From: Kiloniella majae
Lineage (GTDB): Bacteria; Pseudomonadota; Alphaproteobacteria; Kiloniellales; Kiloniellaceae
Direction of reading: 5' to 3'
Assembly: GCF_002118315.1 (NCBI RefSeq)
Contig: NZ_MTSZ01000004.1
Span: forward strand, 62,001-126,000
Length of the DNA: 64,000 bases
The position numbers and the translations under genes are program-made. A model generated the notes under the pieces. That model searched no databases. It saw nothing but the letters and a program-made list of their open reading frames with translations, and was not told the origin of the DNA. Below are positions 27,447 through 35,121 of the stretch, in pieces (positions within the stretch are counted from its first letter, which is position 1; each line of letters begins with the position of its first letter).

Positions 27447-28670
27447 CTATTGCGCCGTGAACCGGTTGAAAAGCTGATCTATGCCTTGTTTCATGGAAAA
27501 CTCACCTCTTACGCGTTTTGCTCCGGCTTGCCCCAGCTTTTCCCTTCGTATGGGATCTTCGATGAGCTTTTTGAGTGCATCGGCTAAAGCATCTGGGTTT
27601 TCTGGTGAAACCAATATACCCGTTTCATTGTTAACAATAAGCTCAGGTATAGCAGATATATCGGTTGAAAGGCAGGACAGAGCCTGACTTTGCGCTTCCA
27701 TAAGCACATTCGGCATGCCATCGCGATCACCATCTTCAGTGATTCTGGATGCTAAAACAAACAGATCTGCTTTTCGGTATTGTTCCAGAACAACCTCCTG
27801 AGGTTGCGCCCCCATCCAGGTGATTTTATCGCTAATACCGAGTGATTCAGCCTGGCTTTTCAGATCCTTGCTTAATGTTCCGCCCCCGATATGAATAAAG
27901 TGCCAATGTAAAGTTGCAGGTAAAGCAGAAAGAGCTTTGAGTAAATCATCATAGCCTTTTTTTGCAACCGCACGTCCGACTGATATTAAAGTCACACTTT
28001 TATCTTCAGAACTTCCATCATTCACTGAGTGAGTGTTGGACGCTTCATCAAAACGATCAAAATCAAGGCCGTGGTAGACTAGGTCTACACGGCTTTTATC
28101 CGTGGTTAAGCCCCTTAAATAGTCCACGTTGAATTTTGTACATGTTGCTAACCATTTAATATCAGAAAGTTTTTCCCGAAGCTCCCATTCCGGGGATGTC
28201 CATATGTCTTTGGCATGGGCCGATCCACACCAGGGGATATCCTGTATAAAAGAGGCGTAGCGCGTTACTGAAGACGGGGTATGTAAAAAGTGCGCATAGA
28301 GCCAATCTACATCCTCTGGCAATTCAGTGGCAAGAACACAGGCTTGAGCGAAACGTCTTATTCGATTTGGGGTGCGGTCGCGCTTAAGATCTTTGATGAA
28401 CAGGGAAAAGGCTTTTTTGTAACCTGCCAGTTTTCGGGCTTTCCACCAGCTTTTCAAGACTCGTAAAGGCTCTTGATAGATATATTCTGGTAGATAGCTA
28501 ACAGGCGCTTTGATTTCTTGATGGATGGGATGTGTGGATGTATCCGTGGGATGGCGCAGTGAGACCAGTGACAGATCCAGCCCGCGTTTTTCCAACGCAA
28601 GAAGTTCCTGTGCAATAAAAGTTTCAGAAAGGCGTGGGTAACCCTTTAGGATTACGGTTATTTTTTTCAT
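27447..28670 (-). CDS. Glycosyltransferase family 4 protein (WcaL-like)
   Basis: This 407-residue GT4 enzyme begins ITVILKGYPRLSETFIAQELLALE, a start typical of colanic-acid WcaL/AmsK-like transferases. C-terminal features are LISVGRAVAKKGYDDLLKAL, ITWMGAQPQEVVLEQYRKAD and DGMPNVLMEAQSQALSCLSTD (E-x7-type loop), then IPELIVNNETGILV. It lies 81 nt downstream of glycosyltransferase copy C and 12 nt upstream of the next GT4. It probably works on an exopolysaccharide or glycolipid together with its neighbours; the product is unknown. Confidence 0.92.
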   Translation of the reverse strand: MKKITVILKGYPRLSETFIAQELLALEKRGLDLSLVSLRHPTDTSTHPIHQEIKAPVSYLPEYIYQEPLRVLKSWWKARKLAGYKKAFSLFIKDLKRDRTPNRIRRFAQACVLATELPEDVDWLYAHFLHTPSSVTRYASFIQDIPWCGSAHAKDIWTSPEWELREKLSDIKWLATCTKFNVDYLRGLTTDKSRVDLVYHGLDFDRFDEASNTHSVNDGSSEDKSVTLISVGRAVAKKGYDDLLKALSALPATLHWHFIHIGGGTLSKDLKSQAESLGISDKITWMGAQPQEVVLEQYRKADLFVLASRITEDGDRDGMPNVLMEAQSQALSCLSTDISAIPELIVNNETGILVSPENPDALADALKKLIEDPIRREKLGQAGAKRVRGEFSMKQGIDQLFNRFTAQ

Positions 28671-28751
28671 ACCGTCGAATAATATCTCTTTTGCTGCTGC
28701 ATGCTTTTAGTGAGAGGTATTTTGGCGTGGCGCACGATCAGGCAGGTGGGG

Positions 28752-30050
28752 TTAATTTGTGTTTGATAGTTTGTCGATCAGTCCCAGCTTTGAAAGCTTT
28801 GCCTTGAAGCAGTTATCAGCAAGCTTGATGACGTTTTTCTGGCCATCCAGCAATCCGGGTACCACAACATCAGATGGGAGATGCTGTTGTGGTAAATTTC
28901 TTAAGGCTGTTGCCATTTTTTGTGGATCGCGCTTGTCATCATTTTCCAGCATACAGACCAAACCGAGTTCCTGTGCACGGCTGGCCCGGATGTATTGTTC
29001 CATTCTGGGGACAGTTCTCGGTACGATGAGGGCACGTTTATCGTAGGACAGGATTTCACAAAAGGTATTGTATCCTCCCATACCGACGATGCCGATGGCT
29101 CTATCAACCAAACTTTCAAACTGGGCATTAAAGGTGATGGCTTCAACGTTAGGTAATTTACTGGCACGAACCTGAAAGTCATGCTGAAGATCACTATTCA
29201 TAAAGGGTCCAAGAGCAATCAGCGCTGGATAGGGAAGATCCGGATCGCTTTCATAGGCAGAGAGGACCCAGTCAATGATTTCTTCACCATCGCCGCCGCC
29301 GCCAACCGTCACGAGTAAATAGGGCGTTTCTTCACCTATTTTCTCAAGTACAGGCATGGGGACATCACTGCCCCCGGTCCGACGCAGATAGCCAGTATAG
29401 GTCATTTTTCGCTGAACAGATGGGGGTAAATCAATGCCATCCAGCGGGTCGCAGATTTGGGGAAGACCATAAACCCATATGTCGTCATAGTATTCTGATA
29501 AAGCAGGTGCTGTGTTTTTACGCTCCCACTCAGTAGAGAGAAGATCCGGATCATCCATGACATCTCTGAGACCCAGAACGCAAGGGGTGCCTCTACTTTT
29601 GAGTAAGCGAAGTGTGTCTTCTACTTCGCCTCTGAGGCCCAAAGGTTCTTTATCGACAATGAAAAGATCTGGATCATAAAATTCTGCAGTGTGCTTGATA
29701 ATGGATGATCTGATGCTCAGGGTTTGCTCGATATCTATATGCAAATTAAGCGAAGTATAATCGCCATTTCTCAGTTTGATGACCCCGGGGATACGGACAA
29801 AATCCACACGTGCTTTAAATCCGAAAGACCCGATGATCGGTGATCCGGATAAAATCAGAACAGATAAGTTTTTATGTTCTTCTACCAGTGTATGGGCAAT
29901 TTCCCGACAGCGCCGTAAATGGCCCAGACCAAAGCTATCGTGACTATAGATTAGAACACGGGTACTTTTATGATCATCAACAATATGTGTACTGTCTTGT
30001 GTAATGGCTTCGCTCCCCTCGGTAGTGTTGGCGACTATGCCACATTTCAT
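28752..30050 (-). CDS. GT-B glycosyltransferase, MurG-like (copy C)
   Basis: The 432-residue protein has a GT-B organisation related to copies A and B but more distant. After a ~30-residue polar N-terminus come VLIYSHDSFGLGHLRRCREIA, LRDVMDD, KMTYTGYLRR, LVTVGGGGDGEEI and the donor-site motif GIVGMGGYNTFCEIL. It is the first gene of the minus-strand run and its start faces the ABC exporter gene across a 377-nt divergent region. AGGA directly abuts the ATG, so the exact start is a little uncertain. Confidence 0.84.
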   Translation of the reverse strand: MKCGIVANTTEGSEAITQDSTHIVDDHKSTRVLIYSHDSFGLGHLRRCREIAHTLVEEHKNLSVLILSGSPIIGSFGFKARVDFVRIPGVIKLRNGDYTSLNLHIDIEQTLSIRSSIIKHTAEFYDPDLFIVDKEPLGLRGEVEDTLRLLKSRGTPCVLGLRDVMDDPDLLSTEWERKNTAPALSEYYDDIWVYGLPQICDPLDGIDLPPSVQRKMTYTGYLRRTGGSDVPMPVLEKIGEETPYLLVTVGGGGDGEEIIDWVLSAYESDPDLPYPALIALGPFMNSDLQHDFQVRASKLPNVEAITFNAQFESLVDRAIGIVGMGGYNTFCEILSYDKRALIVPRTVPRMEQYIRASRAQELGLVCMLENDDKRDPQKMATALRNLPQQHLPSDVVVPGLLDGQKNVIKLADNCFKAKLSKLGLIDKLSNTN

Positions 30051-30427
30051 TCCTAGGACCCAAGAAAGAATGTGCCAATCAAGCTATTTGGCATGATTTT
30101 TTTCAGGTAGTTAAATTCAATTCAATATAACTATATGTTATTAAAAATATTTTTGTCAGAGTGATATATATTATAACTCTGTGTATTCAGTGTTATTAGA
30201 TTAGCATCATCTGTTTTTTCAAGGGCTACACAACGAATAACAATGTGTTTATCTCCGTGAGTTTACCTCTATCGGCACTTCGGCTAGGGTGGTTATATCA
30301 AGCGTTAAAATTTGTGGGTAGTTTACTCAATAGAATTTAGGACTTATCTTGTAACCTGTTTGAAATACATATGTATTGGACGTGGCTTTAGTTTTATTAA
30401 GGCCGGGTACGGGGGATTTGGGGCGCA
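30051..30427. other. Divergent intergenic region between the glycosyltransferase operon and the ABC exporter gene
   Basis: This 377-nt, very AT-rich region has no credible reading frame and must hold the promoters for both directions. I see only a 6-bp repeat CAGAGT/ACTCTG around a 13-nt AT-rich spacer near 30155-30182, which could be a small operator. The plus-strand end carries a G-rich GGGGGATTTGGGGCGC just before the exporter ATG that serves as ribosome-binding site. Confidence 0.5.
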
Positions 30428-33145
30428 ATGGAACAAAGACTTTTCAAGTATATTTGGAAGCACAGTAAAAAGGATCAGATCAAAATTCTTTTCCTGGTGC
30501 TTGCATCCATGCCCTTTTATTTCCTGTCATTGGATTTACCAAAAAGCATCATCAATCGTGCTGTCGACTCTCAGAACTTTGCAGACATAAATTCTACCCT
30601 GTCTTTCATGCGGTTTGAGCTTCCTTTTGGGGAAGCAATCTTTGGGCATAAAGTTATTTTATTTGAAGGGTTTGACTTAACGCAAATCTCATTATTGTTC
30701 GCATTGTGCTTTGCTTTTCTGGGGCTTGTACTGGTCAATGGGCTCTTCAAGTTTGTTATTAATACTCTAAAAGGCCAACTGGGCGAGCGGATGCTCCGAA
30801 GATTGCGTTTTGAGCTGACGGATCGCATCCTTCGTTTTCCTGTTATGCATAGTCGCCGTGTTAAACAGGCGGAAATTGCAACGATGCTCAAAGATGAAGT
30901 TGAACCTCTTGGCGGCTTTATCGGTGATGCGATTGTTACCCCGTTCTTTTTAGGTGGTCAGGCCCTGACGGCATTGATCTTTATCATGGTCCAGAACGTT
31001 TGGCTGGGCGTTGTTGCGATGAGTATCGTCCTCGTACAGGCTTTTGTGATCCCCAAGCTTCGTAGGCGTATTCTCGATCTTGGACGTCAACGTCAAATGA
31101 CAGCCCGCGCCTTGGCTGGACGCGTGAGTGAATTGGTCGAAGGCGCTGTTGAAATCCAGTCTCACGATACCAGTAATTATGAACGTGCAGAGATATCAAG
31201 CAGACTGGGTAAGATTTTCAAGATCCGGTATGAGATCTATCAGCGAAAGTTTTTTGTTAAGTTTTTGAACAATTTGCTGGCACAGATAACACCTTTTATT
31301 TTCTATCTTGGTGGCGGGTATTTGGTGATAACCGGGCAGTTTGAGATCGGTACACTTGTTGCCGTTCTCGCTGCTTACAAAGATTTACCCCCTCCGATCA
31401 AAGATCTCATTAATTGGGATCAACAACGAAATGATGTTCAGATCAAGTACGAACAGGTTGCCGAACAGTTCCAGCCAAGCGGTATGATCGATGCTGAAAT
31501 GCAGCGGCTTGAAGAAAAACATAGCCCGCCGCTGGAAGGCGATATTGTTGCCAGCAATCTGGGTCTTGTAGATGAAAATGAGAACAAACTTCTGGAAGGC
31601 ATCACCTTCACAGTTGGCGTTGATAAGAAAATTGCCATTGTTGGCAATGCCAGCAGTGGTAAGGAATATCTAGGGTTGCTTCTGGCCAATTTGGTTAAAT
31701 CGTCTTCGGGGTCGATGAAAATAGGCGGTAAGCCGATGGCTCAATTGCCTTCTGCGATAACCGGACGTCGAATTTCCTACGTTAGCTCCGAAGCTTACCT
31801 CTTTCCCTTGTCTGTTATGGACAACCTTTTTTATGGGTTACGAAACTGGATGATCAAAGACTCATCCTGTCTCCCTGACTCAGAGGCTGAATTGCTTCGG
31901 GAAAAACAAGAAGCCCTTCGAACGGGGAACATTGCTTTAAACCCAAATGGTGAATGGATTGATTTTACGTCTGCTGGGATAAATGATCCGGCCGAATTGG
32001 TTCCCCGGGTAACAGAAGTATTACGCGCTGTTGATTTTGAAGAAGATGTCTATCTTTTTGGCTTGAGTGGAATCGTGGACAGTGAAAATCGCCCGGATAT
32101 CGCGGAGAGTATTCTCGGGGCGAGAATTGCATTGAAAGAGCATTTGAAAGCGACTGGTGAAGAAGATCTTGTTATCGCTTTTGATCCTGAAAAATACAAT
32201 AATAATGCAACTTTACGCGAAAATCTTTTGTTCGGAACACCGCGTAAAAAACAGTATGCAGGCAATAATCTTCTGGCGATGCCAATTTTGCGCGAGTCAG
32301 TTGAAGAGGCTGATTTAAGAGACAGTATCTATAATATGGGTCTTTCTATTGCCCGTACTATGGTTGAACTCTTTATGGGTCTTCCACCGTCTCACCAGTT
32401 CTTCGAACAATTCAGCTTTATCTCTGCTGACGATCTTCCTGAGTTCGATAAGATTGTAAAGCGAGCGGATAAAAGTAGCTTCTCTGAAATATCAGATTCT
32501 GATCGGGAAGCCTTGATGTATTTGCCTTTTGATTATGTAGAGGCCCGTCATCGTCTTGGACTTGTGACAGAAGATGTTGAGGCCAAAATTTTGAAGGCCC
32601 GTACGATCTTTGCGGAGAAGCTGGAAAGCCGTGATCCGGATGCTGTGGAGTTTTACGACCCGGATAATTATAACTCAGCGGCAAGTATCCAAGATAACAT
32701 CCTCTTTGGTCGCCTGGCCTATGGACGTGCCGAAGCAGGTGCGACAATCGGGCGGGTGATGACAGAGCTTCTGGATGATCTGGGGTTACGTTCAGAAGTG
32801 ATCGAAGTTGGACTTGAATTTAACGTCGGTATTGCTGGAAATCGTTTGAGCAGTGTTCAGCGGCAAAAGCTGGCTCTGGCTCGTTCGCTGATCAAGCGAC
32901 CGGATCTTTTGATTTTGAACGAAGCTGCAGCGGTTATGGATTCTCAAAGCCAAAACAGACTGGTACCGTCTATTATGGAGGCACAGGAAGATCGCGGCAT
33001 TTGCTGGACATTGCAGAGGGCGAGTCTGTCTCAGCATTTTGAATATGTTATTGTCATGCAGAATGGAAAAGTTGTCGAAAGTGGCCGTTTCGATGAGTTA
33101 AACAAAGATGGTAAGGTTTTAAAAAGTCTGATTGATGACGAATAA
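30428..33145 (+). CDS. ABC exporter-like protein with enlarged, degenerate nucleotide-binding domain
   Basis: The 905-residue protein has a type I exporter membrane domain (about six helices, residues 15-330) fused to an ABC domain of ~540 residues instead of ~240. All key motifs are altered. Walker A is GNASSGKE (406-413, Glu for Ser/Thr), the Q-loop residue is Glu455, the signature is LSSVQ (807-811), Walker B is LLILNE (Asn831 for Asp, Glu832 kept) and the switch His is Gln (TLQRAS). Between the first Q-loop segment and the signature, ~300 extra residues hold two more copies of the N-x-L-F-G segment (586-605 and 744-763). ATP hydrolysis is therefore doubtful. It is followed 64 nt later by a cNMP-binding protein and faces the glycosyltransferase operon. 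Confidence 0.9.
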   Translation: MEQRLFKYIWKHSKKDQIKILFLVLASMPFYFLSLDLPKSIINRAVDSQNFADINSTLSFMRFELPFGEAIFGHKVILFEGFDLTQISLLFALCFAFLGLVLVNGLFKFVINTLKGQLGERMLRRLRFELTDRILRFPVMHSRRVKQAEIATMLKDEVEPLGGFIGDAIVTPFFLGGQALTALIFIMVQNVWLGVVAMSIVLVQAFVIPKLRRRILDLGRQRQMTARALAGRVSELVEGAVEIQSHDTSNYERAEISSRLGKIFKIRYEIYQRKFFVKFLNNLLAQITPFIFYLGGGYLVITGQFEIGTLVAVLAAYKDLPPPIKDLINWDQQRNDVQIKYEQVAEQFQPSGMIDAEMQRLEEKHSPPLEGDIVASNLGLVDENENKLLEGITFTVGVDKKIAIVGNASSGKEYLGLLLANLVKSSSGSMKIGGKPMAQLPSAITGRRISYVSSEAYLFPLSVMDNLFYGLRNWMIKDSSCLPDSEAELLREKQEALRTGNIALNPNGEWIDFTSAGINDPAELVPRVTEVLRAVDFEEDVYLFGLSGIVDSENRPDIAESILGARIALKEHLKATGEEDLVIAFDPEKYNNNATLRENLLFGTPRKKQYAGNNLLAMPILRESVEEADLRDSIYNMGLSIARTMVELFMGLPPSHQFFEQFSFISADDLPEFDKIVKRADKSSFSEISDSDREALMYLPFDYVEARHRLGLVTEDVEAKILKARTIFAEKLESRDPDAVEFYDPDNYNSAASIQDNILFGRLAYGRAEAGATIGRVMTELLDDLGLRSEVIEVGLEFNVGIAGNRLSSVQRQKLALARSLIKRPDLLILNEAAAVMDSQSQNRLVPSIMEAQEDRGICWTLQRASLSQHFEYVIVMQNGKVVESGRFDELNKDGKVLKSLIDDE

Positions 33146-33209
33146 AGTTACCAAGTAAGCCTAAAGAACCTAACCACAGAGAAACAGATTAAGCGGGGAA
33201 GCAGGGTAG

Positions 33210-33674
33210 ATGTCGATTGAACAAGAAGTTGAAGCGTTAAAAAATATTCCGCTTTTTGCGAATATAGATCCTTCCAGGCTAAAGCTTATGGCCTTTGCCA
33301 GTGAACGCCTGATTTTTAAAGAAGGTAAAGAGCTTTTCCATCAAGGTGATGCCGGGGATGCTGCTTATATATTCATTGACGGAGAAGCGGATGTCATTGT
33401 TGATACAGATGACGGGCCTCTTGTTGTTGCTTCTTTTGCGAAAAATGATTTTGTAGGCGAGATTGCTATTCTCTGTGATGTGCCAAGGACAGCAACCATT
33501 AAAGCCAAGTCGGAACTGGTAACATTAAAAATTACCAAGGAACTCTTTTTCAATATGGTGATGGACTTCCCGGAAATGGGTGTTGAAGTTATGCGAGTAC
33601 TAGCGCATCGCATCGATCACACAACAAGTCAGTTAACCGAAGCTAGAAACGCATTGGCTGACAAAGCGAGCTAA
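33210..33674 (+). CDS. Stand-alone cyclic nucleotide-binding domain protein
   Basis: The 154-residue protein is a single cNMP-binding domain. It has FHQGDAGDAAYIFIDGEADV (first beta strands) and the phosphate-binding cassette FVGEIAILCDVPRTATIKA, with the Gly-Glu pair and the Arg that binds the cyclic phosphate intact. A helical tail follows. There is no helix-turn-helix domain, so it is not a Crp/Fnr transcription factor. It lies 64 nt after the ABC exporter gene on the same strand and probably regulates that protein or its pathway in response to cAMP or cGMP (inference). The membrane cyclase at 17-18.4 kb is a possible source of signal. Confidence 0.92.
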   Translation: MSIEQEVEALKNIPLFANIDPSRLKLMAFASERLIFKEGKELFHQGDAGDAAYIFIDGEADVIVDTDDGPLVVASFAKNDFVGEIAILCDVPRTATIKAKSELVTLKITKELFFNMVMDFPEMGVEVMRVLAHRIDHTTSQLTEARNALADKAS

Positions 33675-33780
33675 AACTGCACATTCCCTGTTTCTTAGTT
33701 TCTCTCGTGCCTTCGTTGATGACATCCTTGCTTCAAGGCCGTTTTCAAGCTGTACTCGGAGAGCTAAAATTAATCTGAGA

Positions 33781-34578
33781 TTAGATGTCAATGTCCACGA
33801 CGTTTGGGACATGGTCAGAGGGCTTTTCCCAACCGCGTGTATGCCTGACAACTTCAAAGCTCTTCAACGCAGATTTCAAGCTTTGAGTGGCTAGTATGTG
33901 GTCCAATCGCCATCCGTAATCTTTTTCAAAAGACGGTTTATAACGGTACCCCCACCAGCTATAGAGAGGTTGATCATCCGGAATAAAGTGACGGCCAACA
34001 TCAATTAAATTCCCTGATTTTTTGAGATTTGCCATTAACTCACTTTCCAAAGGGGTATGCCCAACGGATTTTAGGAGCTTTTTGTGATTCCAGACATCTT
34101 TTTCCAAAGGGGCGACGTTAAGATCGCCAACAAGGATGAGTTTTTTGTCTTTAACGTCCGGTTGTGCGGCCCATTTTGACATTTCTTTAAGAAATTGAAG
34201 CTTGTGAGCAAATTTGTCATTTTGTTCCGGGTCCGGAATGGGCCCGCCTGACGGAACATAGAAATTATGAACTTCCAGACCATTATTTAGTGCAACTGAT
34301 AGATGTCTGCGGTCATCTTTTTCGCACCAAATTATTTTTTCGTGGCTTTCAACGGCATTTTTACACAGGATGGCGACGCCGTTGTAGCTTTTTTGTCCGT
34401 GAAAAATAACATCTTCGTAACCCATTGATTTTATATCTGATAATGGGAATTCGCTATCTTGAACCTTTGTTTCTTGCAGGCAGAGAATGTCTGGATTATG
34501 GCTATCAGTAAAGTCTTTGAGGTGGCCTAGACGCTGTCTGACAGAATTGATATTCCAGGTAGCAATACGAAGGGACAT
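33781..34578 (-). CDS. xthA: Exodeoxyribonuclease III
   Basis: Exonuclease III removes nucleotides from 3' ends and cuts at abasic sites in base-excision repair. The 265-residue protein carries the endonuclease/exonuclease/phosphatase fold: ATWNINSVRQRL, CLQETKVQD (metal Glu), VGDLNVAPLEKDVWN, YSWWGYR, WRLDHILAT and the final SDHVPNVVDIDI (catalytic His). I choose ATG 34578, which gives the standard MSLRIATWNINS start; an upstream in-frame codon at 34602 would lie within a large inverted repeat. It converges with the cNMP gene. Confidence 0.95.
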   Translation of the reverse strand: MSLRIATWNINSVRQRLGHLKDFTDSHNPDILCLQETKVQDSEFPLSDIKSMGYEDVIFHGQKSYNGVAILCKNAVESHEKIIWCEKDDRRHLSVALNNGLEVHNFYVPSGGPIPDPEQNDKFAHKLQFLKEMSKWAAQPDVKDKKLILVGDLNVAPLEKDVWNHKKLLKSVGHTPLESELMANLKKSGNLIDVGRHFIPDDQPLYSWWGYRYKPSFEKDYGWRLDHILATQSLKSALKSFEVVRHTRGWEKPSDHVPNVVDIDI

Positions 34579-34580
34579 TA

Positions 34581-34648
34581 GTTTATTCCATATACGAAAC
34601 AATTTTATTCCGTATTCGATATGAATTTGTTTCGTATATGGAATAAAC
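34581..34648. repeat. Perfect 22-bp inverted repeat immediately upstream of xthA
   Basis: The arms at 34581-34602 and 34627-34648 are exact reverse complements (22 bp, containing ATTCCATATACGAA) around a 24-nt spacer. The spacer carries a third, imperfect copy of the same element (ATTCCGTATTCGAT). The element ends 2 nt before the xthA start codon, so it overlaps the xthA leader and could act as an operator or a translation-controlling hairpin. No T-tract follows, which speaks against a terminator. Confidence 0.9.
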
Positions 34649-34739
34649 GATTATTTTTATTTCTGATGCGAAATGAGATGGGTGTTTATTGAAATTAGTG
34701 TCTTTAATTATGCTTTCCGACAACTTTAGCATATAGATT

Positions 34740-34871
34740 TCTTAAATAAAAGAAAGGAACACCTGATTGGGGGGATAACCAGGTGTTCCCGCTTCTTCGC
34801 AGAGTTTCAAGGAACCAGAGGGGGGATTCCAGTTCCTTTAACGTCGCCAGGAGTGAGGTAGGAGGCGACGT
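34740..34871 (-). ncRNA. Candidate small RNA with three C-rich hairpin loops
   Basis: On the minus strand three consecutive hairpins are visible. Stem 1 is ACGTCGCC/GGCGACGT (34864-34871 with 34841-34848), stem 2 is AAGGAAC/GTTCCTT (34832-34838 with 34809-34815), and stem 3 is GGAACACCTG/CAGGTGTTCC (34780-34789 with 34756-34765). Stem 3 is followed by TTTCTTTTATTT, an intrinsic terminator. The loops read TCCTACCTCACTCCT, TGGAATCCCCCCTCTG and GTTATCCCCCCAAT, that is C-rich and anti-Shine-Dalgarno-like. A promoter sits at the right distance upstream. The design resembles alphaproteobacterial trans-acting sRNAs with exposed C-rich loops (CcsR/cuckoo and alpha-r14 type). Homology to those families is not shown. 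Confidence 0.78.
34743..34789 (-). terminator. Intrinsic terminator of the candidate small RNA
   Basis: A perfect 10-bp stem (GGAACACCTG at 34780-34789 on the minus strand, with 34756-34765) with a 14-nt C-rich loop is followed directly by TTTCTTTTATTT. It is directional: the other strand has A-rich sequence where a T-tract would be needed. Confidence 0.85.
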
Positions 34872-34877
34872 GATTCT

Positions 34878-34905
34878 AAGATAAGCCATCCAGTGGGGAT
34901 TTCAA
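34878..34905 (-). promoter_or_regulatory. Promoter of the candidate small RNA
   Basis: On the minus strand TTGAAA (34900-34905), a 16-nt spacer and TATCTT (34878-34883) form a plausible sigma-70-type promoter. Transcription would begin near 34871, exactly at the base of the first hairpin. This agreement between promoter, hairpins and terminator is the main support for the RNA. Confidence 0.6.
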
Positions 34906-35121
34906 TGAGCCTGTGGATAAAATTTAAGTTACAGGATTTTATTCTTATGAATGAGTGAATAATTGGAATATAAACCTAAATTAGTAGATGATTCGTGGGT
35001 AAAATTGAAACTATCGTTGGGGACTCCACAGGAAACAAAGATTTTTATGACAAGTCAGGCCAAAGTTTATAAAACCAGAAGTGTCTGAAGTTTTGGAAAC
35101 TGGTTTGGAGATAAGTTAAAA

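Noticed and set aside
23143-30050. True MurG and cell-wall (dcw) cluster
   Set aside because: The three GT-B proteins have family-specific motifs absent from MurG, and no mur, fts or ddl genes are nearby.
33210-33674. Crp/Fnr transcription factor
   Set aside because: Only the cyclic nucleotide-binding domain is present; there is no helix-turn-helix region.
34581-34648. Rho-independent terminator or CRISPR repeat unit
   Set aside because: AT-rich stem without a T-tract, and only one inverted pair with no regularly spaced direct repeats and no cas genes.
34704-34889. 61-codon minus-strand open frame
   Set aside because: It coincides with the hairpin chain of the candidate small RNA; its residues simply reflect the stems and loops, and there is no ribosome-binding site.
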